64,000 nt of DNA from Paludisphaera rhizosphaerae (lineage in GTDB: Bacteria; Planctomycetota; Planctomycetia; Isosphaerales; Isosphaeraceae). Shown here one piece after another: positions 19,250 through 27,139 of this stretch. Below the pieces are notes generated by a model, which saw nothing but the letters and a program-made list of their open reading frames with translations, had not been told where the DNA came from and made no database searches. The stretch is taken from contig NZ_JAALCR010000016.1 of NCBI RefSeq assembly GCF_011065895.1, positions 62,001 through 126,000 of the forward strand, in the 5' to 3' direction. Each line of letters begins with the position of its first letter. Position 1 is the stretch's first letter. The position numbers were made by a program, and so were the translations under genes.

Positions 19250-20755
19250 TTACAGCAGCGGCGCGAAGAGCCGGACGACGCTTTCGACGATCTCGCGGGC
19301 GCCGCCCGGCTTGGGCTCGTAGACCGTGCAGCCGCCGGCCAGCCGCTCGATCCATCGGGCGACCTCTTCGGCCCGATCCGAGGCGAAGAGGTAGAGGGCG
19401 ACCTCGTAGTTCAGGAAGAGGCTGCGGTAGTCCATGTTCGCCGATCCGATCACGGTGAGACGATCGTCGAAGAGGACGGCCTTGGCGTGGAGCATCGTCG
19501 GCCGGTAGAGCAGCACCTCCGCGCCGGCTTCATAGAGGTCGCGGATATAGCCCTCGCGGGCGAAGTCGGTGATCGGGTGGTTGGAGCGCCTGGGGACGAT
19601 CAGGCGGACGTCCACCCCTCGGCGCGCCGCCAGAACGAGGGCCCGAACGAGCATCTCGTCGGGGACGAAGTAGGGAGTGACGATCCAGACCCGTCGACGC
19701 GCGAAGAAGATCAGCGAGAGTAAGGACTCATAAAGCGGGTCCCCCTCGACGTCGGGGCCGCTGGCGACAACCTGAACCATGGCGGAGCCCGGTTGAGGGC
19801 TTTCCGTCGTCGGAGGTTCGCCCGGAGGGTGAGGCGGTCGGCGACGACTGGCGGCGAGTTCCTCGCCCGTGGCGAACTTCCAGTCGGATCGGAAGAGCCA
19901 CTCCAGGTCGTCCACCGCCGGACCTTCGACGGCAACCGCCAGGTCTCGCCAGCGGGCGTGGTCGGGGAGCGGCCCCATGTAGGCGGCCGCCAGATTCATC
20001 CCCCCCGTGACCGCCGTCCGGCCGTCGGCGACGGCCACCTTGCGGTGGTTTCGCAGGTTGGCTCGACCCCGGAACGGGATGTGGAACATCGGCATGAAAT
20101 AGGCGACGCGGCCGCCGGCCTCGATCAACGGCGCGAGCTTTCGGCGCCGCAGCCACCAGGAGCCGACGTCGTCCAGCAAGAGGCGAACCCTCACACCGGC
20201 TTCCGCTCGGCGGGCCAGGGCCTCGATCAGGGCCTGGCCCACCTCGTCGTCGCCCAGGATGAACGTGGTCACGTACAGGGTGGAATGCGCCTCCTGGATC
20301 AGATCCATCATCCGGGCGAACGTTTCCTCGCCCGTCTCTAGAAGCTCGACGCGATTCCCCGGTTTGGCCTCCGGAACGCCGAACGACCGCAGCAACCGCT
20401 CGGTGTCGAGGTCGATCGCCGGGGCGAGTCGCTGAGCCGAGCCCGCGTAGACCGGCGCTTTGCGGGCCGCCAGCCGGCTCATCTTCCGACCGCCGAAAAT
20501 GATGTACAGCGGCACGCCGATGTAAGGGGCCAGGATCACGGCCAGCAGCCAGGCCATCGTGGTGGCCGGCGACCGCTTCTGCCGGAGCAGGTAGGCGACG
20601 AAAACGATCGCGAGCGTGAAGCCGAGCAAGGTCGTCAGCTCGGCCGAGATCCAGTAGTACGCCCTCTCCAGGACCTCGCGCAACGTTCCGGCGACCTCCG
20701 TCCAAGACGCGCCGACGGCTGCCCGCCCTTCGAGCGAACCGCCTTCACGCCTCAA
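19250..20755 (-). CDS. cls: Cardiolipin synthase (phospholipase D superfamily)
   Basis: 501 residues. Two N-terminal membrane helices (about 38-60 and 66-88, including TTMAWLLAVILAPYIGVPLY) and two PLD HKD motifs: NHRKVAVADGRTAVTGGMN and LHAKAVLFDDRLTVIGSAN. It condenses phosphatidylglycerol (or PG with PE) into cardiolipin at the inner membrane. The start is uncertain: the longest frame opens with TTG at 20755 without a ribosome-binding site, while an internal TTG at the LREVLE segment has GGAGG upstream. It begins 18 bases after the GH95 stop codon, so it may be read as the last gene of the polysaccharide operon, although its job is unrelated. Confidence 0.88.
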   Translation of the reverse strand: MRREGGSLEGRAAVGASWTEVAGTLREVLERAYYWISAELTTLLGFTLAIVFVAYLLRQKRSPATTMAWLLAVILAPYIGVPLYIIFGGRKMSRLAARKAPVYAGSAQRLAPAIDLDTERLLRSFGVPEAKPGNRVELLETGEETFARMMDLIQEAHSTLYVTTFILGDDEVGQALIEALARRAEAGVRVRLLLDDVGSWWLRRRKLAPLIEAGGRVAYFMPMFHIPFRGRANLRNHRKVAVADGRTAVTGGMNLAAAYMGPLPDHARWRDLAVAVEGPAVDDLEWLFRSDWKFATGEELAASRRRPPHPPGEPPTTESPQPGSAMVQVVASGPDVEGDPLYESLLSLIFFARRRVWIVTPYFVPDEMLVRALVLAARRGVDVRLIVPRRSNHPITDFAREGYIRDLYEAGAEVLLYRPTMLHAKAVLFDDRLTVIGSANMDYRSLFLNYEVALYLFASDRAEEVARWIERLAGGCTVYEPKPGGAREIVESVVRLFAPLL

Positions 20756-20773
20756 CGAAAGGCTACCAGCGCG

Positions 20774-23161
20774 TCAGGGCGACTTCGACAGGGCACCGGC
20801 TTCCAGCGTGCGGACCTCGCCGGGCTGGGTCGTCAGGTCGAGGACCTGATCCCGGTATCGAATCCGGCACTTCCCGCCACGGTCCGAGCGGACCACGGCG
20901 CGAGCCAGAACGCCTCCGTTCCAGGCGAGGTCGACCTCGAATCCGCCGCGGGCGCGGAGGCCCGTCACGGCGCCCTTCGGCCACGCCAAAGGCAAGGCGG
21001 GAAGCAGCTCGATCTCTCGCGAATCGGGATCGTCGGTTGGGCGGAGATGGCTCTGGAGAAGCAGTTCCGCGACGCCCCCCGTCGCGCCGAAGTTGCCGTC
21101 GACCTGGAACGGACCGCACTTGTCGAGCAGGCTCGGGAAGGTGCGGCGAGCGAGCTGGATCTCCAACTGGCGGAACGCGAAATCGCCGTCGTGGACCCGG
21201 GCCCAGAGCGGAATTCGCCAGGCGAAGCTCCAGCCGGTGTTGCCGTCGCCGCGCCAGCCGAGCAGAACCTTGGCGGCGTCGAACGACTTCAGGTCGGCCG
21301 GCGTCAGGTCCCAGCCGGGGAACAAACCCCACAACGGCGACATGTGCCGATGCTTATCGTTGGGCTTGTCCATGTCGACGATCCACTCCTGGAGCTGGCC
21401 GTGGCGGCCGACCTGATTCGGAGGGAGTCGACGCCGTACGTCCGCCAACTTGGCCATCAGGTCGGAGTCGACGCCCAGCAGGCCGGCGGCCTCGATCGTG
21501 TAACTCAGAAGTGAGCGGATGAGCTGGGCGTCCATCGTCGGCCCGTAACAGAGCGGGTCCTGCTCGGGCGAGATCGAGGGATTCGTGACGAGCCACCCCG
21601 TCCTGGGGTCGGGCACGAGGTAATCGACGAAGAAGAGCGAGGCCCCCTTCATCGCCGGGTAAGCTCGGCGAGCCAGGAACTCGCGGTCGCCCGTGTACAG
21701 ATAGCGATCCCAGAGGTGATGGCAGAGCCAGGCGCCGCCGGTCGGCCAGACGCCGTCGATGTTGTTGATCGGGGCCGTCCCGCGCCAGAGGTCGGTGTTG
21801 TGGTGCACGACCCAACCCCGCATGCCGTATTGTTCGCGAGCCGTGCGCGATCCGCTGACGATCAGGTCGTCGATCATGTCGAAGAGCGGCTCATGGCATT
21901 CGGAGAGGTTCGTCGCCTCCGCCGGCCAGTAGTTCATCTCGACGTTGATGTTGGTCGTGTACTTGCTCCCCCACGGCGGGTCCAGGAGTTCGTTCCAGAC
22001 CCCCTGGAGGTTCGCCGGTTGCGAGCCCAGTCGACTGCTGGCGATCAGCAGGTAGCGGCCGAACTGGAAGTAGAGCGCCGCGAGCGCCGGGTCGACCCGA
22101 AGCCCGATCGAGGCGCCCGATTCCGTCCCGCGAGAGGCGGGCGAGGACGCTGTCAGCGCGTTGTAATCCTTCGAGATCCGATCGACTCGACGATCGATGG
22201 GCCAGTCCGCCCGTTCGTCCCGTCCAAGATCCAGTGTCACGCGACGGAAGAGTTTCCGGTGGTCGGCCACATGGTCGGCCCGAAGCGACTCGTAGCTCTT
22301 GGACCCCAGACGAGCGAGCGTGGCCTCGCAGCGGGCCGCCGGATCGGCGGTGACGTCCTCGAAGGTCTTGAAGCTGGTGGCTGCCGACAGAACCATCGTC
22401 ACGGCGTCGGCTCCCTCGATGCTCACCCCCGAGTCGTCCACCAAACAACGTCCGCCGGCATTGAAGACCCGCAGGCGAGACTCGAACCGGAGGCCGTCGT
22501 TGCGGACATGGCCGGACATCGCGAGCGTATCGATCCCGATCGCTCGCGACTGCACAGCCTCGTGTGGGCTCGTGGTGTTGGCTTGGAAGCTCACGGCGCC
22601 CTTCCGGTCGGCCTCGATGCGAACCACGATGACCTGGTCCGGGTAGCTGGCGAAGACCTCGCGCCGGTAGGTTACGTCGCCGACTCGATAGGTCACGCGA
22701 GCGACGGCCGAGTCGAGGTCGAGTTCACGTCGATAGTCGACAGCGCCTTCATGACCGGGCGTCCGAATGTGCAGGTCGCCGAAGGGCTGGAAGGCTTCCT
22801 GGTGGATCGGGTCGCTGAGGAACGAGCCGCGGACGATGGGGGCGGCCTCCTTGTCCTTGCCCTCGAACAGCAGCCGGCGAATTTCGTCCAGGTGGCCGCG
22901 AGCGCCCGCTCGGACGTAGTCGTGAGGCTTGCCCGTCCAGAGGGTGTCCTCGTTGAACTGGATCCGATCGTCGGCGACGTTGCCGAAGACCATCGCCCCC
23001 AGGCGTCCGCAACCGATCGGCAGGGCGGTCTCCCACTGCTTGGCCGGCTCCGAGTACCAGAGGCGAAGGTCTCGGCTCGGTTCGTCCGCAAAACAGAGCA
23101 GGGGCACCGCGAGCAACAGTCCGCCGATCATCGACGCGCGGGATGCCTGGGAACGCTTCAT
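20774..23161 (-). CDS. Glycoside hydrolase family 95 (alpha-L-fucosidase / alpha-L-galactosidase)
   Basis: 795 residues with signal peptide (cleavage near LCFADE). Full GH95 architecture: N-terminal beta domain with LPIGCGRLGAMVFG and FNEDTLWTG, then the (alpha/alpha)6 barrel with TTNINVEMNYWPAE, NPSISPEQDP, HRHMSPLWGLFPG and VDGNFGATGGVAELL. By alignment with Bifidobacterium AfcA (Asn421, Asn423, Glu566, Asp766) the inverting catalytic set is Asn404, Asn406, Glu533 and Asp688. It removes alpha-1,2-L-fucose or alpha-L-galactose from glycans; which one cannot be told by reading. Transcribed after DUF6807 (gap 24 bases). Confidence 0.93.
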   Translation of the reverse strand: MKRSQASRASMIGGLLLAVPLLCFADEPSRDLRLWYSEPAKQWETALPIGCGRLGAMVFGNVADDRIQFNEDTLWTGKPHDYVRAGARGHLDEIRRLLFEGKDKEAAPIVRGSFLSDPIHQEAFQPFGDLHIRTPGHEGAVDYRRELDLDSAVARVTYRVGDVTYRREVFASYPDQVIVVRIEADRKGAVSFQANTTSPHEAVQSRAIGIDTLAMSGHVRNDGLRFESRLRVFNAGGRCLVDDSGVSIEGADAVTMVLSAATSFKTFEDVTADPAARCEATLARLGSKSYESLRADHVADHRKLFRRVTLDLGRDERADWPIDRRVDRISKDYNALTASSPASRGTESGASIGLRVDPALAALYFQFGRYLLIASSRLGSQPANLQGVWNELLDPPWGSKYTTNINVEMNYWPAEATNLSECHEPLFDMIDDLIVSGSRTAREQYGMRGWVVHHNTDLWRGTAPINNIDGVWPTGGAWLCHHLWDRYLYTGDREFLARRAYPAMKGASLFFVDYLVPDPRTGWLVTNPSISPEQDPLCYGPTMDAQLIRSLLSYTIEAAGLLGVDSDLMAKLADVRRRLPPNQVGRHGQLQEWIVDMDKPNDKHRHMSPLWGLFPGWDLTPADLKSFDAAKVLLGWRGDGNTGWSFAWRIPLWARVHDGDFAFRQLEIQLARRTFPSLLDKCGPFQVDGNFGATGGVAELLLQSHLRPTDDPDSREIELLPALPLAWPKGAVTGLRARGGFEVDLAWNGGVLARAVVRSDRGGKCRIRYRDQVLDLTTQPGEVRTLEAGALSKSP

Positions 23162-23185
23162 GAGTCGGCTCCTCGTCGCTGCATT

Positions 23186-24148
23186 TCAGGGCCTCGCCGG
23201 AGCAGGCCGCCGGGAGAGTTCTTCGAGGTACGCCCGATGGAATCCGCTCGGGTCGATCGGATCCGCGGTCGGAGAGGCGTGGAGGAAGACGCCGAAGCCC
23301 AGTTTGAACGTCTCGCCCGGCTTGACGACGACCCGGCTCTCCGGCCCCTTCGTGAGCGCCTTGCGACCGAATGGGTTGGCGACGGCCAGCCCGTAGTCGC
23401 GAACGTGGAACCAGCTCACGCGAAAATTGGCCGGGTCGGGGATCAGGCTCGCGCCCGCCCAGTGGCCGTCGACGACCCCGCTGTAGTCGCACCAGGCGGT
23501 GGCCTTGCCGCGGACGCCCTTCTCGTCGCGGTCTCCCTCGGTGTCCATGATCCGCCCGCCCCCTTTCACCGAGAGCGGTGTGGCGACGCGGAAGCCCAGG
23601 CCCATCTCCTCCTGGTCTCCGAAGACGAGATCGCCGTCGACCGCCGTGAACTCGGACTGGAGCGCGAGGAGGTAGCCGGACGACCGAGCGACGACCGTGA
23701 CGCGGCCGACCTCGCGAGCATAGATCGCCCCGCCTGAAGTACGCCGATAAACGTTGCGGACGACGAAGGAGCCCCGGCCCTCGCCGCCGGTCGGTGGTTC
23801 GACGAAAGCCTCGTGCTCGATGGGCGCCTTGTTCCGCCAGGAGTCGGACCCCGAGAGGTCGCCGAACGCCATCCAGAGGCCGGGGTGGAGGTCGGCGTGG
23901 TCGACGGGATCCTTGCCCGCGATCGGCGGATGGTTGCGCGAGAGCTGAACGCCGCCCGGGCCGAACAGGTGGCTGAAATGCGGCCGAGGGATCGTGGAGT
24001 CCTGGTAGACGTAGGTCGCCACGGGGGAGCCGTCGGCCGTGATCCGAATTCGGCCGGGCTCCTGGTGGAACTCGACGTTCGGCTCCGCCGCGCAGGCTGC
24101 GGCCGTAAGGCCAAGGACGAAGACGAGGCCGCTGACAGGTCGATTCAT
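23186..24148 (-). CDS. DUF6807 ('PmoA-like') secreted protein
   Basis: 320 residues, signal peptide to about 21 (AACAAE). Contains PVATYVYQDSTIPRPHFSHL, GPGGVQLSRNHPP and DHADLHPGLWMAFGDLSG, the conserved blocks of DUF6807 (PF14100), a beta-rich family often mislabelled 'methane oxygenase PmoA'. It is not a methane monooxygenase. Histidines in the HPP/DHADLHPG region suggest sugar or metal binding. In planctomycetes and Bacteroidetes the family recurs next to Gfo/Idh oxidoreductases and glycosidases, as here: three bases separate it from the oxidoreductase upstream. Biochemical role unknown. Confidence 0.82.
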   Translation of the reverse strand: MNRPVSGLVFVLGLTAAACAAEPNVEFHQEPGRIRITADGSPVATYVYQDSTIPRPHFSHLFGPGGVQLSRNHPPIAGKDPVDHADLHPGLWMAFGDLSGSDSWRNKAPIEHEAFVEPPTGGEGRGSFVVRNVYRRTSGGAIYAREVGRVTVVARSSGYLLALQSEFTAVDGDLVFGDQEEMGLGFRVATPLSVKGGGRIMDTEGDRDEKGVRGKATAWCDYSGVVDGHWAGASLIPDPANFRVSWFHVRDYGLAVANPFGRKALTKGPESRVVVKPGETFKLGFGVFLHASPTADPIDPSGFHRAYLEELSRRPAPARP

Positions 24149-24151
24149 CGA

Positions 24152-25456
24152 TCAGGCTCCGCGGGGGACGGCCCAGTGGCCCTGGCGGTAGGATCGGCCC
24201 AGGAGACGATCGGCCTCATCGTCGCCCTTGATCCGCTCGGTGGCCGGGTCGAACTGGATCGTGCGGCCGACGCGGGCCGCGATATTGCCGAGGTGGCAGA
24301 GGGACGTCGACCGATGGCCGGTCTCGATGTCGGCGGCCGGGGCGCGGCCTTCGCGGATGGCCGAGACGAAATCAAGCTGGTGGTCGGGGACCTTCGGAAG
24401 CTCTCCCTCGACGGGCCTCGGCTTCCCCTGACGGTCGAAGAGTTTGACGACGCCCCCCTTGCAGAGGATCATCCAGCCCTCGGTGCCGTAGAAGATATCG
24501 CCGTTTTCCTCGCCGTCAGGCTGATAGGGGGACCAGATCCGCATCTCATAGATCAGTTGACGGGGACGGCCGGAGGGCGAGGCGCCCGGGTACTCGAACA
24601 CGACGTTCTGGGTGTCGGGGAACTGCTGGTCGTCGTCGAAGAAGCACTTGGAGCCGATCGCGGCGATCCTGGCGGGATGCTCGTTCACGCCCAGGCCCCA
24701 GCGGGCGATGTCTAGCTCGTGGACGCCGTCGTTCCCCATGTCGCCGGTGCCGAAGTCGTGCCACCAGTGCCAGGTGTAATGGTGACGGTTCGCCTGGAAG
24801 GGGACGAAGGGGGCGGGGCCGACCCAGAGGTCGTAGTCGAAGCCCGGCGGCGGTTCCGACGGAGATGCACGGCCGATACTGTCGCGGCGCTGGACGTCGA
24901 ACGCCTTGGCCACGAGCACCTCGCCGATCGCCCCCTCGTGGAGCAGCCGGATCGCGCGGAGGACCATCGGATTGGATCGGCTCTGCGTGCCGAGCTGGAC
25001 CGTGCGGCCGGTGCGTCGAGCGGCCTCGACCATCAGTCGGCCTTCGCGAAGGTTGTGCGAGCAAGGCTTTTCAACGTAAACATGCTTCCCCGCGTCGACC
25101 GCGAGGATGGTCGCCGGCGCGTGCCAGTGGTCGGGGGCCGCGACGGTGACGGCGTCGATCGAGCGGTCGTTCAGAACCCGACGGAGGTCCGTGACTACCT
25201 TCGGGGTCTTGCCCGTGGCCTTGGCCACCGCCTGAGCGGCGGCCGCCGCGCGTGCCTCGTCGGGGTCGCAAACGTAGCCGACCGTCACGTTCTCCAGGGC
25301 GGCGAACTTCTTTATGAGCGACGTCCCCTGCCGCCCGCAACCGATCGCTCCCAGTGTGATCGAATCCGCCGCGCTGGCCTGGCCCGGCAACGCCGCGACG
25401 GCGGCCAGGCCCGCCACGGCCCCTCCCTGCGTCAGGAATTCTCTTCGGCTCGTCAT
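24152..25456 (-). CDS. Tat-exported Gfo/Idh/MocA family oxidoreductase
   Basis: 434 residues. The N-terminus MTSRREFLTQGGAVAGLAAV is a twin-arginine signal peptide, cleaved near QASAAD. Then GAIGCGRQGTSLI (dinucleotide-binding loop), AVTVAAPDHWHAPATI and VEKPCSHNLREGR (EKP catalytic Lys) and the C-terminal domain with WHDFGTGDMGNDGVHELDIA. Tat export implies it folds with its NAD(P) or with a bound cofactor in the cytoplasm, as in glucose-fructose oxidoreductase and the NAD-dependent glycosidase-like relatives. Redox modification or cofactor-assisted hydrolysis of a released sugar is plausible (inference). Forty-two bases downstream of the DUF5060/DUF4038 gene. Confidence 0.9.
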   Translation of the reverse strand: MTSRREFLTQGGAVAGLAAVAALPGQASAADSITLGAIGCGRQGTSLIKKFAALENVTVGYVCDPDEARAAAAAQAVAKATGKTPKVVTDLRRVLNDRSIDAVTVAAPDHWHAPATILAVDAGKHVYVEKPCSHNLREGRLMVEAARRTGRTVQLGTQSRSNPMVLRAIRLLHEGAIGEVLVAKAFDVQRRDSIGRASPSEPPPGFDYDLWVGPAPFVPFQANRHHYTWHWWHDFGTGDMGNDGVHELDIARWGLGVNEHPARIAAIGSKCFFDDDQQFPDTQNVVFEYPGASPSGRPRQLIYEMRIWSPYQPDGEENGDIFYGTEGWMILCKGGVVKLFDRQGKPRPVEGELPKVPDHQLDFVSAIREGRAPAADIETGHRSTSLCHLGNIAARVGRTIQFDPATERIKGDDEADRLLGRSYRQGHWAVPRGA

Positions 25457-25498
25457 CTTCCGTCTCCACGAGGAAAGGGGCCGGCGACTGCGATCAGG

Positions 25499-27103
25499 TT
25501 AGGGAGTCTTCGCATCCGAGACGCGTCGGAGGCGGACCGCCGTGTACGGCTTGCCGGGCAGAGGAATGCTCGGGCGTTCGGGACAGGCGAACGTATATCG
25601 ATCCGAGGGCGTGACGGTGAAGGTCCCCTCGACGGGCGTGACCGTCATGTCCCAGGCGTCGATCACGTCGACCTGGAACGTCATCGGTTCGTTCATCCGC
25701 GTGCGAGGGATCTTGAAGGGCCATACCTTGGGAGCTTCGCGGCCGAAATAGAAGAGGTAGTATTCTCCTCGCTTGCCGACGGACGGCGATCCCTGCCACT
25801 TGTCGATCGGCTCCAGGCCGTGACTCGGGCCTTCCTCGATGATCTTGCGGAGGAAGGCGATCCGAGGCGGGCTCTGGCCATGGAGGACGCCCCCCTTGGA
25901 CCACCAGATGACCTCGTCGGGACTGAGGTAGGTCTCGCCGTGGCCGACGTAAGTCCCGGCGATCGTCCCCTGCCAGAAGGCGTCGACCATCTCCTGCGCC
26001 GAGAGATGTCCCCAGCGATCGGGGAGGTTCCCCTCGTAGCAAACCTCGTCGAAGACGATGGGCTTGCGGTAGACGTCGCGGTAGAGGACGGCCCGGCCGT
26101 AGTCCTTCGTGGCCGATCCGTTCTGGATGCTCGCGTGGGTGATCCAGGGCTGCGAATGGTTGTAGATCAATGTCCCGTTATGGATCGACCGCAGGTGGTT
26201 GTACGGGTCGGCGTCTCGGACGACCATGAGCATCCGGTCCCAGTCCGACTCACGCTTCTCCTTCATGAAGTCCCACTCGTTGGCCAGGGACCACCAGACG
26301 TTGCGGTACGCGGACAGCCTCGCGACGACGTAGCGGAGATAGCGATCGTCCGCCTCCGCCGGCATGCGGTCGAAGCCCCAACGGCCTTCGTCGTAGGGAT
26401 GCAGCAGGATCACGTCGGCCTCGATGCCGAGGTCGCGGAGCCGTTCGATGCGGTCTTCCAGGTGGCGGAAGAAGTCGGGATTGAACCGAGAAAAGTCCCA
26501 GGTCTTCGGCGGGGTCCCCTCGAAAGGGTAGCGCGGAGGTTCGGCCCGGTTGTAGGTGTATGACTTGGGGAAGACGCACATCCGGATCTTGTTGAAGGGC
26601 GAGTGCGCCAGCGTCTCCAGCGTCTGCGCCTCCAGCGACTCCATCTGATGGGTCCACGCGTAGCAGGTCGTGCCGATCGGGACGTATCGAGTCCCGTCTT
26701 CATACGCGAAGTGGAATTCGTTCCGCACCCGGACTGGGCCGTGGTTCCCCGGCGAGGGAGGCATGACCTCGATACGACCCGTCTTGCCGTCGAGTTCGCG
26801 GCGGTTGCTGTGAGTTGTGTACTCCCAGACTCCTGGACGATCGGGCATGAAGCGAATCCGATAAACGCCCGCGCCGTCGTAGAAGCCCGACGCCTTGAAG
26901 GTCCGCCCCTCCTTCAAGAAGACGGCGGATAGCTCAACGTCCGTGAAGGGATTCCCCTCCGACGGCCCCTGCAGGATGATCTCGGCGACCCCCCACTGCT
27001 CCACGGCGGACGACCCCCTCGAAGGCGCCATGAAGGCGGCGAGGCAGGCCGTGAGGATGAGCCGCAAGGCTGTACGCGCTGGGGAGAGGCGTCTTAAATC
27101 CAT
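25499..27103 (-). CDS. Secreted DUF5060/DUF4038-type glycoside hydrolase
   Basis: 534 residues with signal peptide (to about 31). An N-terminal beta sandwich (DUF5060: about 33-120, GNPFTDVELSAVFLKEGRTF to the end of the PPSPGNHGPVRV linker) precedes a (beta/alpha)8 barrel (DUF4038-like) with GTTCYAWTHQ, FNKIRMCVFPKSY, WWSLANEWDFMKEK and PIVFDEVCYEGN. Glu in ANEWD and Glu in FDEVCYEG are the likely acid/base and nucleophile. The C-terminal beta domain matches DUF5605. Such proteins act on plant or algal polysaccharide side chains; the linkage is unknown. Gap 36 bases from GH127. Confidence 0.85.
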   Translation of the reverse strand: MDLRRLSPARTALRLILTACLAAFMAPSRGSSAVEQWGVAEIILQGPSEGNPFTDVELSAVFLKEGRTFKASGFYDGAGVYRIRFMPDRPGVWEYTTHSNRRELDGKTGRIEVMPPSPGNHGPVRVRNEFHFAYEDGTRYVPIGTTCYAWTHQMESLEAQTLETLAHSPFNKIRMCVFPKSYTYNRAEPPRYPFEGTPPKTWDFSRFNPDFFRHLEDRIERLRDLGIEADVILLHPYDEGRWGFDRMPAEADDRYLRYVVARLSAYRNVWWSLANEWDFMKEKRESDWDRMLMVVRDADPYNHLRSIHNGTLIYNHSQPWITHASIQNGSATKDYGRAVLYRDVYRKPIVFDEVCYEGNLPDRWGHLSAQEMVDAFWQGTIAGTYVGHGETYLSPDEVIWWSKGGVLHGQSPPRIAFLRKIIEEGPSHGLEPIDKWQGSPSVGKRGEYYLFYFGREAPKVWPFKIPRTRMNEPMTFQVDVIDAWDMTVTPVEGTFTVTPSDRYTFACPERPSIPLPGKPYTAVRLRRVSDAKTP

Positions 27104-27139
27104 GGTGGCTCGTCGAGGTCGAAGAGGTGGTCACAGTCA

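Noticed and set aside
18842-19723. Plus-strand 293-codon frame across the fold-back element and the end of cls
   Set aside because: It begins in intergenic DNA, passes through nested inverted repeats and then lies antisense to cls.
23186-24148. Methane monooxygenase subunit (PmoA) reading of the DUF6807 gene
   Set aside because: The protein has a signal peptide and a beta-rich soluble domain, with no membrane helices or copper site of particulate methane monooxygenase; the name is a database artefact.
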